From assembly GCF_030582395.1 (NCBI RefSeq), contig NZ_CP104382.1, positions 1,426,001-1,490,000 of the forward strand: a stretch of DNA of 64,000 nucleotides, written 5' to 3'. Position 1 is the first letter of the stretch. The number at the start of each line of letters is the position of its first letter. Positions 52,940 through 62,373 of this stretch are shown one piece after another. Source of the DNA: Ralstonia pickettii. Lineage in GTDB: Bacteria > Pseudomonadota > Gammaproteobacteria > Burkholderiales > Burkholderiaceae. The notes under the pieces are model-generated. The model was not told where the DNA came from, searched no databases, and was given only the letters and a program-made list of their open reading frames with translations. Both the position numbers and the translations under genes were made by a program.

Positions 52940-54139
52940 TCAGGCCAGCTTGCACTGCGTCTGTTCGACCGGCAGGAAGGCCTTGCCGACGGCGACCACT
53001 TCGGCAAAGTCGTCCTTGTCCTTCATGCGGTTCTTGGGCTTGCCCTTGAGCAGGTAGTAGTTCTTGAGCACCTGGTGGTCGGCCGCGCGAATTTCTTCGG
53101 GGCCGGTCAGGCCGTCGTACTTCATGCCCTGCAGCGCGGCGATCACGGCCTTTGGATCGGCGCTGCCGGCCTTGGCCATTGCGTCGAGCAGGATCTTCGT
53201 GCAGGTGTACGAGCCTGCCAGGCTGTAGTTCGGGTTGGTCTTGAACGTGGCCTGCGTGCGCTTGACCAGATCGCGGTTGGCAGGCGTATCCACGTCGTGC
53301 CAGTACTGCGCGCCGAAGTACACGCCGTCGCACAGGTCAGCGCCGAGCGATTCGAACTGCTCCAGGCCAGACGCCCACGCCACCAGGATCGTCGTGTTCT
53401 TCTTCATGCCGAAGCTCACCGCTTGGCGCAGCGTGTCGGACGATTGCGAACCGAAGTTCAGGATCAGCAGCACGTCGGGCTTGGCGGCCATCGCGTTGGT
53501 CAGGTAGCCGCTGAATTCCTTCTCGGTGAGCGCGTGGTAGCTGTTGCCCACATGCTCGATGCCCTTTTCCTTGAAGATGTTCTTGGCCGCCGAGAGCAAT
53601 CCGTCGCCAAACACGTATTGCGGCGTGATCGTGTACCAGCGCTTGGCCTTGGGCATCGATTCGATCAGCGGGCGCACGGTGCGCTCGATGGCGCCGAATG
53701 TGGGCACCGACCAGCGGAAGGTCGCGCGGTTGCAGTCCTTGCCGGTAATTTCATCGGCGCCCGCGGTCGTGATGAACACCCCGCCGAACTTCTCCGCCTC
53801 CTTGCCCATCGCGAGCGACTCGGACGACAGGATGCCGCCCGCGAAGTAGCGCGCGTTCTTCTGCTGCGCGAGTTCCTGGACCTTGCGCACGGCCGTGGCC
53901 GGCTTGCCTTCGGTGTCGAGCACGCTATACGCCAGCGGGCGGCCCAGCACCTTGCCGTATTGCTCCACGGCCAGCTTCATGCCCAGGTCAGCGAATTTGC
54001 CGTTGGCGGCAAACAGGCCGGACATCGGCACCGGACAGCCCAGTTCAATGGCATCGGCAGCCCACGCAGAACGGGCCTGCAGCAGCGACGCGGGCACGGC
54101 GGACAGCGCCGCCAGTTTGAGCAAATCTCGACGATTCAA
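52940..54139 (-). CDS. ABC transporter substrate-binding protein (Liv/amide type), Tat-exported
   Basis: A 399-residue periplasmic binding protein of the LivK/Leu-Ile-Val fold (IELGCPVPMSGLFAANGKFADLG; YTITPQYVFGDGLL; VLLILNFGSQSSDTLRQA). I place the start at TTG 54139 because GAGGAG lies five bases upstream and the product then begins with a compact twin-arginine signal (NRRDLLKL, then a hydrophobic stretch ending AWA). An in-frame codon at 54190 would put 17 non-signal residues in front. First gene of the seven-gene operon. Export in folded form is implied by the RR motif. Confidence 0.85.
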   Translation of the reverse strand: MNRRDLLKLAALSAVPASLLQARSAWAADAIELGCPVPMSGLFAANGKFADLGMKLAVEQYGKVLGRPLAYSVLDTEGKPATAVRKVQELAQQKNARYFAGGILSSESLAMGKEAEKFGGVFITTAGADEITGKDCNRATFRWSVPTFGAIERTVRPLIESMPKAKRWYTITPQYVFGDGLLSAAKNIFKEKGIEHVGNSYHALTEKEFSGYLTNAMAAKPDVLLILNFGSQSSDTLRQAVSFGMKKNTTILVAWASGLEQFESLGADLCDGVYFGAQYWHDVDTPANRDLVKRTQATFKTNPNYSLAGSYTCTKILLDAMAKAGSADPKAVIAALQGMKYDGLTGPEEIRAADHQVLKNYYLLKGKPKNRMKDKDDFAEVVAVGKAFLPVEQTQCKLA

Positions 54140-54494
54140 AGCGCACTCCTCAAGTTCGTGTGAATACAGAACAGCGCTCGGAGCCACCACCGGCGGCAGC
54201 TTCCTCCTGGCCTTGACCGGCGAGGTTTTCGCCGACCATCACGTCGAGCAAGAACCAGACCAGTTTTTTATATTTGTTATGATAAATAGGCGAAATCATC
54301 ATAGAAGCCGCATCGGCGATGCGTCAACGGCAAAGGCGTCGGTGTTTACTCCAAGGTGTGCGACACGGCCGCCGCGCACGACGATGTGGAAAACCGGTGC
54401 GCACGCACGATTGCGGGGCACACATGCACCACGCTTGCCAGTCGGCACGGCGCGGCCCCGCAGTTAGAATGCGCGCAACAAGGAACGGACATCC
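54140..54494. other. Divergent promoter region between the transporter operon and its GntR regulator
   Basis: 355 bp without a gene. The one AT-rich island, 54267-54290, contains TTAT-G-ATAA (54277-54285), a short palindrome that could be a GntR/FCD half-site pair or part of a promoter. I see no other clear operator; the remainder is GC-rich and unremarkable. Confidence 0.45.
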
Positions 54495-55352
54495 ATGGCC
54501 ACACTCGGATCAGGCAAGACGGCGTCGATCGGCATCCGCAAGCAAAAGCGCGCCGACCTCGTTGCCGAAGAACTCAAGCGGCTGATCACGCAGCGCAACC
54601 TCAAGCCCGGCGACAAGCTGCCGCAGGAGATCAAGCTGCAGGAGACCTTCGGAGTCAGCAAGGGCACCATCCGCGAAGCGCTCAAGTCATTGGAGGTGCA
54701 GGGGCTGGTGAGCGTGAGCACGGGGCCCGCCGGCGGCGGCACCATCGTCGAGGTGCCGTTGGACCGCACGTTCCAGCTCATGCAGAACTATCTGTTCTTC
54801 AAGGACATCGGCATTGCAGACGTCTACACCGTGCGCTGCCTGCTTGAGCCTGAACTGGCCGCGGGCGCGGTGCCGCATCTGACCGAAGACGATTTCCGCG
54901 CGCTCGAGCACACCATCGACCTCTGCGACCCAGCGTCGACCAAAGCCGCTGCGCCACTCGACCAGCGTCAGGAAGATCTGAGCTTTCACGACATCCTGGC
55001 CGCGGCCAATCCCAACCCGATGCTGCGGTTCTGCTGCGAGTTGATCAACGAGATGATTCGGCAGCTCGTGGTGTTCGGCAACGAAACCTCGCCGAAGGAC
55101 CACGCGAAGTTCGGCGCCTCCAACGTGAAGTTCCACCGGCAGATTCTGGATGCGGCCCGCGCGCGCGACGCCGACACCGTGCGCGCGCTCATGAGTACGC
55201 ACATGGACGACTGCACGCATCACGTCACGCGCATGAAGGGCCGCGTGCACGGCCGCCTCGTGCTCGACTCAGAGATGCCGCGCCGCCATCGGCCACTGAT
55301 CGACGATCACGACGACAGCGGCCACAGCGACCACAGCGAAGACCGCGCGTGA
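54495..55352 (+). CDS. GntR family transcriptional regulator (FCD/FadR subfamily)
   Basis: A 285-residue regulator. The winged helix is in residues ~18-90 (LVAEELKRLITQRNLKPGDK, LQETFGVSKGTIREALKSLE, GGGTIVEV), followed by the helical FCD effector domain with Asp and His ligand candidates (FHDILAAANPNP; KFHRQILDAARARD; MSTHMDDC). The extreme C-terminus is His/Asp-rich (DDHDDSGHSDHSEDRA), unusual and possibly metal-binding or disordered. Divergent from the Liv-type operon, which it probably controls in response to a small acid or metabolite. It converges with cynS. Confidence 0.88.
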   Translation: MATLGSGKTASIGIRKQKRADLVAEELKRLITQRNLKPGDKLPQEIKLQETFGVSKGTIREALKSLEVQGLVSVSTGPAGGGTIVEVPLDRTFQLMQNYLFFKDIGIADVYTVRCLLEPELAAGAVPHLTEDDFRALEHTIDLCDPASTKAAAPLDQRQEDLSFHDILAAANPNPMLRFCCELINEMIRQLVVFGNETSPKDHAKFGASNVKFHRQILDAARARDADTVRALMSTHMDDCTHHVTRMKGRVHGRLVLDSEMPRRHRPLIDDHDDSGHSDHSEDRA

Positions 55353-55356
55353 CGGT

Positions 55357-55800
55357 TCAGTAAGTCTTGTAGGGCAGGAATTTGCCGCTCATGACGATGC
55401 GCACGCGATCGCCCTTGGGGTCGGGCTCGCGCGTGAGATCCATGTTGAAGTCGATCGCGCTCATGATGCCGTCGCCAAACTCTTCGTGGATCAGCGCCTT
55501 GAACGTCGTGCCGTACACGCTGATGAGTTCATAGAAGCGGTAGATCAACGGATCCGTCGGCACCGACGTGGGCAGCGACCCCTTGTACGGCGTCACCTGC
55601 AGCAGCATGACGGCCTCTTCGGGCAGATCCAGCGCCGCGCCAACCGCCTTGGCCTGCGCTTCGGTCAGCGTCATCTGCCCGAGCAGCGCTGCGGTGCTCC
55701 ACTCCTTGCTGTGGCCGATCACTTCGGCCAATTGGGCCCAGCTCAACTGCTTCTTGATCTTCTGCAGGACGATCAGGTCGGTCACGTCTTCGCGTTGCAT
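55357..55800 (-). CDS. cynS: Cyanate hydratase (cyanase)
   Basis: A 147-residue cyanase converting cyanate and bicarbonate to ammonia and CO2. Catalytic residues are visible as Arg88, Glu91 and Ser114 (LIYRFYELISVYG; GIMSAIDF), eight below the E. coli numbers Arg96, Glu99, Ser122. The N-terminal helical domain is followed by the dimer-forming C-terminal domain ending KFLPYKTY. ATG at 55800 has GGAGGTG upstream; the frame extends to 55941 but that part is not cyanase. No cynT or cynR beside it. It is convergent with the GntR gene (4-bp gap). Confidence 0.95.
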   Translation of the reverse strand: MQREDVTDLIVLQKIKKQLSWAQLAEVIGHSKEWSTAALLGQMTLTEAQAKAVGAALDLPEEAVMLLQVTPYKGSLPTSVPTDPLIYRFYELISVYGTTFKALIHEEFGDGIMSAIDFNMDLTREPDPKGDRVRIVMSGKFLPYKTY

Positions 55801-55980
55801 TTCGGCACCTCCGGAGGTTTGAGGGAACGGCGCGCAGCATGAGCAAGGTCGATGCCATGCACGCAGCGCCGCGCCTATGGCGACACTTGGGCCCGGTGTA
55901 AAACTTTCCGCACCGCAATATCCGCCCGGCAACGATTTCAAAGCGTTGTGAGAACCCCCGAATTAGGGCAAACCCCGAGA

Positions 55981-55996
55981 TTGACAGCGCTGTCAA
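55981..55996. promoter_or_regulatory. LacI-type operator 1 overlapping a -35 box, upstream of oprB-xylFGH
   Basis: TTGACAGC-GCTGTCAA is a perfect 16-bp palindrome with the central CG typical of LacI-family sites. Its first six bases are also a consensus -35 (TTGACA), so bound repressor would block RNA polymerase. The -10 in front of oprB is weak. Confidence 0.75.
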
Positions 55997-56048
55997 TTGT
56001 GGCCATTCTTGCGTCCGTCGGCTCGCCACACTATTCAGAAGAGAACGC

Positions 56049-56062
56049 TGACACCGCTGTCA
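56049..56062. promoter_or_regulatory. LacI-type operator 2, in the oprB leader
   Basis: TGACA-CCGC-TGTCA shares both half-sites (TGACA/TGTCA) with operator 1, 66 bp downstream centre to centre and 36 bp before the oprB start. A dimer pair or loop with operator 1 is plausible. The LacI-family gene at 62374-63414 is the likely binder. Confidence 0.65.
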
Positions 56063-56097
56063 TGCATGGCAGACGGTCCAATATCAGGAGACAGTCC

Positions 56098-57453
56098 ATG
56101 GAGCTTGAAGCCGCACGTCCGGCCGCACGTCGTCATTCCCGCAACAAGCGCATTGGTCAACGCGTCGGCGCGTCGGCCATTGCAGCCGCCGTACTCGCGC
56201 TGGGCGCAGCCAGTGCCCACGCGTATGACATCACGACCAGCCCCTATCTGACCGGCGACTGGGGTGGCCTGCGCACCCGTCTGGCCGAACAGGGCGTGAA
56301 CTTCAACCTCGGTTACGGCAGCGAAGTGGCGCACAACTTCAGCGGCGGCACCGAACATCTCACGCGCTACACCGATCAATGGGTCATCGGTACGGCGCTG
56401 GACCTGCAGAAACTTGTCGGCTGGCAGGGCGCCACGTTCCAGGCCACCGTCACTGACCGCAACGGCCGCAACCTCGGCAGCGACGCGAACATCGGCAACA
56501 ACATGCTGATCCAGGAAGTCTATGGCCGCGGCCAGACCTGGCACCTGACGCAGTTCTGGCTGAACCAGAAGCTGCTCAACGACCGCCTCGAAATCAAGGC
56601 AGGCCGCGTGACGGTGGGTGAAGACTTCTTCTCGTTCTCGTGCGATTTCCAGAACCTGACGTTCTGCGGCTCGCAACCGGGCAACCTGGTGGGCGGCTAC
56701 TGGGTGAACTGGCCGACCAGCCAATGGGGCGCGCGCGCCAAGGTGCACACCTCGGCCGAAACCTATGCGCAGATCGGCGTGTACCAGGTCAACCCGAATT
56801 ACGTGGATGACGGCTGGGCCCGGCGCAACGGCTGGAAGCTGAACAACCCCGGCGGCACCACCGGCGCGCTGATTCCGCTGGAATTCGGCTGGATGCCGAC
56901 CATCGAGGGCCGCCCGGGCACGTACCGCGCAGGCGTCTGGTACAACACGTCGAACGGCAAAGACCTGTATGAAGACGTGAACGGCAACGCCCGCGGCATC
57001 ACCGGCCTGGACGCCAAGCAACGCAGCGGCCAGTACGGCGTCTACCTGAACCTGCAGCAGCAGATCACGGGTGCGCCGGACGGACGCGGCGCCACGGTGT
57101 TCCTTAACTTCTCGCAAGCTGATCGCAACACCGCGCAGACCGACCACCAGATCTCGGTGGGCGTGCAGTACAAGGGGCCGTTCGATCGCTTGGCCGACAC
57201 CGTCGGCTTTGCCGTGGGTGCCACGCACAATAACGGCCGCTATGCCGACTTTGTCCGTCAGACGAATGCCCGCACCGGCGCCAATACCGTGGTGGGTGAC
57301 GGCTACGAATACGTGAGCGAGCTGTATTACAGCTGGTCGCCGGTGAAGTCTGTGTACTTCCGTCCTAATCTGCAGTACATCCTTCATCCGGGCGGCACTT
57401 CGCAAAACAAGAATGCCTTCGTCGTCGGCCTGAAGACCGGCGTCACGTTCTAA
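56098..57453 (+). CDS. OprB-type carbohydrate-selective outer-membrane porin
   Basis: A 451-residue porin. After a long basic N-terminal region (RRHSRNKRIGQR) and a signal peptide ending AHAYD, the mature protein starts YLTGDWGGLRTRLAEQGVNF, the OprB hallmark, and ends in the strand AFVVGLKTGVTF with terminal Phe. It admits sugars to the periplasm for the XylF-type binding protein encoded 31 bp downstream. ATG at 56098 has AGGAG upstream; the open frame back to 55852 covers the operator region. Likely first gene of the LacI-controlled operon. Confidence 0.9.
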   Translation: MELEAARPAARRHSRNKRIGQRVGASAIAAAVLALGAASAHAYDITTSPYLTGDWGGLRTRLAEQGVNFNLGYGSEVAHNFSGGTEHLTRYTDQWVIGTALDLQKLVGWQGATFQATVTDRNGRNLGSDANIGNNMLIQEVYGRGQTWHLTQFWLNQKLLNDRLEIKAGRVTVGEDFFSFSCDFQNLTFCGSQPGNLVGGYWVNWPTSQWGARAKVHTSAETYAQIGVYQVNPNYVDDGWARRNGWKLNNPGGTTGALIPLEFGWMPTIEGRPGTYRAGVWYNTSNGKDLYEDVNGNARGITGLDAKQRSGQYGVYLNLQQQITGAPDGRGATVFLNFSQADRNTAQTDHQISVGVQYKGPFDRLADTVGFAVGATHNNGRYADFVRQTNARTGANTVVGDGYEYVSELYYSWSPVKSVYFRPNLQYILHPGGTSQNKNAFVVGLKTGVTF

Positions 57454-57484
57454 GAATGCACTTGCGCACAATAGGAGACCTTTC

Positions 57485-58495
57485 ATGATTTCCCGCGTAC
57501 TGAACACCCTCGCCGCTGCGGCGGTCCTGACTTTCGCCGCCACCTCGGCCCACGCCAGCAAGGAAGCGCCGGTGATCGGCTTCTCGATCGACGACCTGCG
57601 CGTGGAGCGCTGGACGCACGACCGCGATTACTTCGTCGAGTCGGCCAAGAAGCTGGGCGCGACCGTGAACGTGCAGTCTGCCAACGCCAACGAAGCCAAG
57701 CAGATCGCCCAGATCGAAAACCTGATCGCCCAGAACGTCGACGTGCTCGTGATCGTGCCGTTCAACTCGAAGGTGCTCGGCAACGCCATTGCCAGCGCCA
57801 AAAAGAAAGGCATCAAGGTGGTGTCCTATGACCGCCTGATCCTGAACGCCGACATCGACGGCTACGTGACCTTCGACAACGTGAAGGTGGGCGAGCTGCA
57901 GGCGCAGGGCGTGGTCAAGCTCGCGCCGAAGGGCAATTATTTCCTGCTCGGCGGTGCCGCGACCGACAACAACGCACGCCTGCTTCGCGAAGGCCAGATG
58001 AAGGTGCTCAAGCCGTACGTCGACAAGGGCGACATCAAGATCGTCGGCGAGCAGTGGACGCCGGAATGGGACCCTTCCAAGGCGCAGAACATTGTTGAGA
58101 ACGCGCTGACCGCCAACAACAACAACATCCAGGGCATCGTTGCCTCCAACGACGGCACGGCCGGTGGCGCGATCCAGGCGCTGGCACGCCAGAAGCTGGC
58201 GGGCAAGGTGCCGGTGTCGGGGCAGGACGCTGACTTGGCCGCCGTGAAGCGCGTGGCCGAAGGCACGCAGGCCATGACCGTGTACAAGCCGATCAAGCAG
58301 ATCGCCGCTACCGCCGCCGAGATGGCCGTCGACCTCGTGAAGGGCACGGCGCCGAAGTTCAACACCAAGCTGAACAACGGCAAGAAGGATGTCGACACCG
58401 TGCTGCTGACCCCGACGCTGCTGACCAAGGACAACCTGGACAGCACCGTTGTCAAGGATGGCTTCTATACGCATCAGCAGATCTTCGGCAAGTAA
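57485..58495 (+). CDS. xylF: Sugar ABC transporter periplasmic binding protein, XylF type
   Basis: A 336-residue pentose/hexose-binding protein. Signal peptide 1-24 (ending SAHAS), then the XylF pattern IGFSIDDLRVERWTHDRDYF, NVDVLVIVPFNSKVLGNAIA, KGIKVVSYDRLILNADIDGY and ASNDGTAGGAIQAL. This matches D-xylose-binding proteins well, although close homologues can bind other sugars. ATG at 57485 has AGGAG upstream. It lies between the OprB porin and xylG. Confidence 0.88.
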   Translation: MISRVLNTLAAAAVLTFAATSAHASKEAPVIGFSIDDLRVERWTHDRDYFVESAKKLGATVNVQSANANEAKQIAQIENLIAQNVDVLVIVPFNSKVLGNAIASAKKKGIKVVSYDRLILNADIDGYVTFDNVKVGELQAQGVVKLAPKGNYFLLGGAATDNNARLLREGQMKVLKPYVDKGDIKIVGEQWTPEWDPSKAQNIVENALTANNNNIQGIVASNDGTAGGAIQALARQKLAGKVPVSGQDADLAAVKRVAEGTQAMTVYKPIKQIAATAAEMAVDLVKGTAPKFNTKLNNGKKDVDTVLLTPTLLTKDNLDSTVVKDGFYTHQQIFGK

Positions 58496-58537
58496 GCAGT
58501 CGATGCAGTGGTCAGTCGTAGTGAGTAGGAGAACGCC

Positions 58538-60085
58538 ATGAGCAGTAACGGCACCCTGTTCGAGATGCGCAACATCGTGAAGTCGTTCTCCGGTGTGCGC
58601 GCGCTCGACGGCGTCAGCCTGGCAGTGAAGCCGGGCGAGTGCGTCGGTTTGTGCGGGGAGAACGGCGCCGGGAAATCGACCCTCATGAAGGTGCTGTCGG
58701 GGGTCTATCCCTACGGCACCTTCGAAGGCGAGATCCTGTGGGAAGGTGAGCCGCTGCGCGCGCATTCCGTGCGCGACAGCGAGCGCGCCGGCATCGTCAT
58801 CATCCACCAGGAACTGATGATGGTGCAGCAGCTCTCCGTCACGGAGAACATCTTCCTCGGCAACGAGATCACCAAGCCGGGGGGCCGCATGGACTACGAC
58901 GCCATGCACGCCAAGGCAGAAGAACTCCTCGCCCGCCTGCGCCTGACCGACGTAAACGTGGCCGCGCCCGTGATGAACTACGGCAGCGGCCACCAGCAGC
59001 TTTTCGAGATTGCGAAGGCGCTCGCCAAGAATGCGCGCCTGCTGATCCTGGACGAGCCGACCTCGTCGCTGTCCGCCAAGGAAATCGAGGTGCTGCTGTC
59101 CATCATCGACGACCTCAAGCGCAGCGGCGTGGCATGCGTCTACATCTCGCACAAGCTCGATGAGGTCAAGCGCGTGTGCGACACCGTCACCGTCATCCGC
59201 GACGGCAAGCACATCGGCACGCGCCCCGCCGCCGACATGACGATCGACAACATCATCACGATGATGGTCGGCCGCGAAATGACGTCGCTGTTCCCGAAAG
59301 TGGAACACACGGTGGGCGACGTGGTGATGGAAGCGCGCAACGTCACCTGCTGGGATGTCACCAACCCCAACCGCAAGCGCACAGACAACGTGAGCTTTGC
59401 CGTGCGCCGAGGCGAAATCCTCGGCGTGGCCGGGCTCGTGGGCGCGGGGCGTACGGAAATGGTCTCCGCGCTGTTCGGCGCATACCCCGGCCGCTCCAGC
59501 GCCGAGATCATCATGGACGGCAAGCCCGTCAAGGTGGGCTCTCCAGCGGATGCAATCGCGGCCGGCATCTGCCTCGTGCCAGAAGATCGCAAGCGCCACG
59601 GCATCGTCCCGCTGATGGCCGTGGGCGAAAACATCACGCTCGCCACGCTGGCGCAATACGCGCGCGGGTTGCGTGTCGACAAGGGCGCCGAACTCACCAC
59701 CGTCGACCGCGAAATCAAGCGCCTGCGCATCAAGACCGCCAGCCCGGCGCTGGCGATTGCCAGCCTCTCGGGCGGCAACCAGCAGAAAGCCGTGGTCACG
59801 AAGATGGTGCTGGCAATGCCGAAGGTGCTCATCCTCGACGAACCCACGCGCGGTGTCGACGTTGGCTCCAAGTACGACATCTACAAGATGATTGCCGACT
59901 TGGCCGCCAGCGGTGTCGGCATCATCATGGTCTCGTCCGAGATGCCGGAAATCCTGGGCATGAGCGATCGTGTCCTGGTCATGGGCGAAGGCCAGCTGCG
60001 CGGCGACTTCGTCAACCAAGGCCTCACCCAGGAGCGCATCCTGGCTGCTGCAATCAACGCTGAACCCGGCCGCCAAGCGGCTTGA
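58538..60085 (+). CDS. xylG: Sugar ABC transporter ATP-binding protein, XylG type
   Basis: A 515-residue tandem ABC ATPase. The first domain has Walker [10 protein letters not shown] near residue 42 and Walker [14 protein letters not shown]. The second domain has degenerate Walker A (GLVGAGRTE), signature [10 protein letters not shown] and Walker [15 protein letters not shown], as in carbohydrate CUT2 transporters. The fill-in [20 protein letters not shown] is characteristic of XylG. AGGAG precedes ATG 58538. It is followed after 6 bp by xylH. Confidence 0.92.
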   Translation: MSSNGTLFEMRNIVKSFSGVRALDGVSLAVKPGECVGLCGENGAGKSTLMKVLSGVYPYGTFEGEILWEGEPLRAHSVRDSERAGIVIIHQELMMVQQLSVTENIFLGNEITKPGGRMDYDAMHAKAEELLARLRLTDVNVAAPVMNYGSGHQQLFEIAKALAKNARLLILDEPTSSLSAKEIEVLLSIIDDLKRSGVACVYISHKLDEVKRVCDTVTVIRDGKHIGTRPAADMTIDNIITMMVGREMTSLFPKVEHTVGDVVMEARNVTCWDVTNPNRKRTDNVSFAVRRGEILGVAGLVGAGRTEMVSALFGAYPGRSSAEIIMDGKPVKVGSPADAIAAGICLVPEDRKRHGIVPLMAVGENITLATLAQYARGLRVDKGAELTTVDREIKRLRIKTASPALAIASLSGGNQQKAVVTKMVLAMPKVLILDEPTRGVDVGSKYDIYKMIADLAASGVGIIMVSSEMPEILGMSDRVLVMGEGQLRGDFVNQGLTQERILAAAINAEPGRQAA

Positions 60086-60091
60086 ATCGCC

Positions 60092-61294
60092 ATGTCCAAT
60101 ATCCTGCAATCCCAACTCGCCCGTCAGAACGGTGGCAGCGGCGGCCCGCGCCTGGACGGCCGCGCCATCCAGCAATTGTTCGTGCGCTACAAGGTGCTTG
60201 CGCTCCTGCTGGCCGTGGCGCTCATCTGGGTCTTCTTCTACTTCCGGACCAACGGCACGTTCCTCCAGCCGAACAGCATTTCCAACCTGTTCCTGCAGAT
60301 GTCGGTGACGGGCATGCTGGCCTGCGGCATGGTGTTCGTCATCATCGCGGGGGAAATCGATCTTTCCGTCGGCTCGCTGCTTGGCCTGCTGGGCGGGCTG
60401 GTTGCCATCCTCACCGTCAACCTGGGGTGGAACACCTGGCTGGCCGTGGGGACGGTGCTTGTGGCGGGCGCGGCCATCGGCGTGGTCAACGGCTTCATCA
60501 CGACCAAGCTGCGTGTGCCCTCGTTCATCGTTGGCCTGGGCGGCATGCTGGCCTTCCGCGGCTTGCTGCAATGGAGCACCGACAGCGTGACGATTGCCCC
60601 GGTGCCCGATGACCTCGGCAACCTCGCGCAGAGCTTCGTGCCGGCATCGCTGGCGTGGTCGCTGGCTGCTGTGATCGTGGTGGGGTCGGTTGTGCTGACC
60701 GTGCGCCGCCGTCGCGAGCGCGCCCGCCTGTCGCTCCCGCTCACGCCAATGTGGGCCGACGGGCTGAAGCTGCTGGCAATCGCTGCCGCCTCGTTTGGCT
60801 TTGTCGCAGTACTCAACCAGGCCAGCGGCGTGCCGCTGCCGGTGCTGATCCTGCTCGTGCTGCTGGCCATCTTCTCGTACGTCGCGACGCAAACGGTCTT
60901 CGGCCGTCACGTCTATGCGGTGGGCGGCAACATGGAAGCCACGCGCCTGTCCGGCGTGAACGTCGGCCGCGTCAAGCTGCTGGTGTTTGTGCTGATGGGC
61001 CTGATGTGCGCCTTCGCGGGCATCATCACCACCGCGCGTTCGGCCGCGGGGTCGCCCTCCGCCGGTGTGGGCGGCGAACTTGATGCCATCTCTGCCTGCT
61101 TCATCGGCGGCACGTCGATGCGAGGCGGTTCGGGCACCGTGTACGGCGCACTGATCGGCGCACTCGTCATGGCGAGCCTCGACAATGGCATGCAGCAGAT
61201 GAACGTCGACGCCTCGTGGCAGATGATCGTCAAGGGCGTGGTGCTGGTCGTCGCGGTGCTGATCGACGTGCTGTCCGGCTCTAATCGGGGCTGA
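60092..61294 (+). CDS. xylH: Sugar ABC transporter permease, XylH type
   Basis: A 400-residue CUT2 permease with about ten to eleven membrane segments: GMLACGMVFVIIAGEIDLSV (family signature), FITTKLRVPSFIVGLGGMLA, an expanded central cytosolic/periplasmic loop (RRRRERARLSLPLTPMWADG) and late ACFIGGTSMRGGSGTVYGAL. The ~400-residue length and the insert fit XylH rather than RbsC. It imports the sugar bound by XylF, powered by XylG. Confidence 0.9.
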   Translation: MSNILQSQLARQNGGSGGPRLDGRAIQQLFVRYKVLALLLAVALIWVFFYFRTNGTFLQPNSISNLFLQMSVTGMLACGMVFVIIAGEIDLSVGSLLGLLGGLVAILTVNLGWNTWLAVGTVLVAGAAIGVVNGFITTKLRVPSFIVGLGGMLAFRGLLQWSTDSVTIAPVPDDLGNLAQSFVPASLAWSLAAVIVVGSVVLTVRRRRERARLSLPLTPMWADGLKLLAIAAASFGFVAVLNQASGVPLPVLILLVLLAIFSYVATQTVFGRHVYAVGGNMEATRLSGVNVGRVKLLVFVLMGLMCAFAGIITTARSAAGSPSAGVGGELDAISACFIGGTSMRGGSGTVYGALIGALVMASLDNGMQQMNVDASWQMIVKGVVLVVAVLIDVLSGSNRG

Positions 61295-61358
61295 CGGCGG
61301 CTCGGTCCACATCACTCCAGGGGCCCATCCGGCCCCCCTCCCTGATCCCGGAACGATA

Positions 61359-61406
61359 CGGCGGCGCGCGACGTTGCAGCGCCGGCCGCCGATCGTCCTT
61401 TTTTTT
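61359..61406 (+). terminator. Possible rho-independent terminator after xylH
   Basis: CGGCGGC pairs with GCCGCCG (7 bp) and an inner GCGC pairs with GCGC across a 2-nt bulge, with a 9-nt loop; eight T follow at 61399-61406 after a 7-nt gap. It could end or attenuate the xyl operon before the dehydrogenase gene. Confidence 0.45.
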
Positions 61407-61432
61407 CCTCATCCCGAACGGAATTCGACATC

Positions 61433-62359
61433 GTGGCTGACTACCAAACCCCTGCTCGCGTTCTTGTGACCGGCGTGGCCGGCAACCTGGGCCGCAAGGT
61501 CGTCGAGGCACTGGCCTCCGCCCCGTGGTGCACGTCCATCATCGGCGTTGACTGGGTTGCCCAGAACGTCGAGTTTTCGCCGCAAGCGGCCGAACGTTTT
61601 CAATGGGTCAAGGCCGATCTCACGCAAGCCGACGGCGCATGGACGGATCTGCTGAGCAACGTCGATGCCGTCATCCACCTGGCCGCAATCCACTCCACGC
61701 CGGACGCAACGTGGGAACAGGCGCTGGCCTCCTACGGCATGACGCTCAATGTGCTGCAGGCTGCGGCCACGCACGGCGTGCGCCGCTTCGTGTTTGCCTC
61801 GTCCAACCACGCGATGGGCGCATACAAGGACCAACCCCTGGCCGGCACCATCGGCCCCGGCAAACTCACCGCCGAACTGCCGCCCGCCCCGGGCACGCGC
61901 TGGAACAACGGCACGGAAGACGTCTACTCGCTCGCCTACGGAACGTCCAAGGCCATGGGCGAACGGCTCTGCAAGGCAGTGGGCGCCGTGTCCGCGGCCA
62001 ACGGCGGCCAGCTGTCGATCGTGTCGCTGCGCATCGGCTGGGCACTGCCCGACGACAACGACCCGAACGACATCAACTATTCCGGCACAGCCGATACGCC
62101 CGTGCCGACCGAGCTGCCAGATGAAGCCAGCCGCGTCGCACTGCGCTGGTTCCGCAACATGTGGCTATCGAACGGGGATCTGCGCCAGTTGTTCCTCTGC
62201 TCCATCACGGCCGACCCCGCGCGCTGGCCAGCACCGGCCATCGTCGTAAACGGCGTGTCGAACAACCGTGGAATGGATTGGGGGCTGGAGACCGGGCGCG
62301 AGTTGCTGGGGTATGAGCCGCAGGATGATTTGTATGCGTTGATCCGGCAGCCCGCCTAA
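61433..62359 (+). CDS. NAD-dependent epimerase/dehydratase family oxidoreductase (uronate-dehydrogenase-like)
   Basis: A 308-residue extended SDR. It starts at GTG 61433, with NAD-binding VTGVAGNLGRK (GxxGxxG), DAVIHLAAIHS, FVFASSNHAMGAYKDQP (catalytic Ser region) and YGTSKAMGE (YxxxK). The SSNHxxG motif and size resemble uronate dehydrogenase (Udh) and related sugar dehydrogenases, which oxidise the sugar to a lactone. Placed after xylFGH and before the LacI gene, it probably acts on the imported sugar or its acid. No xylose isomerase or kinase is present, so an oxidative route is suggested. Exact substrate unknown. Confidence 0.75.
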   Translation: MADYQTPARVLVTGVAGNLGRKVVEALASAPWCTSIIGVDWVAQNVEFSPQAAERFQWVKADLTQADGAWTDLLSNVDAVIHLAAIHSTPDATWEQALASYGMTLNVLQAAATHGVRRFVFASSNHAMGAYKDQPLAGTIGPGKLTAELPPAPGTRWNNGTEDVYSLAYGTSKAMGERLCKAVGAVSAANGGQLSIVSLRIGWALPDDNDPNDINYSGTADTPVPTELPDEASRVALRWFRNMWLSNGDLRQLFLCSITADPARWPAPAIVVNGVSNNRGMDWGLETGRELLGYEPQDDLYALIRQPA

Positions 62360-62373
62360 GGAGACGCGCTGGC

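Noticed and set aside
57443..61315. A 1290-codon open frame on the minus strand
   Set aside because: It lies antisense to xylF, xylG and xylH, has a His/Arg-rich composition typical of GC-rich shadow frames, and no domain pattern.
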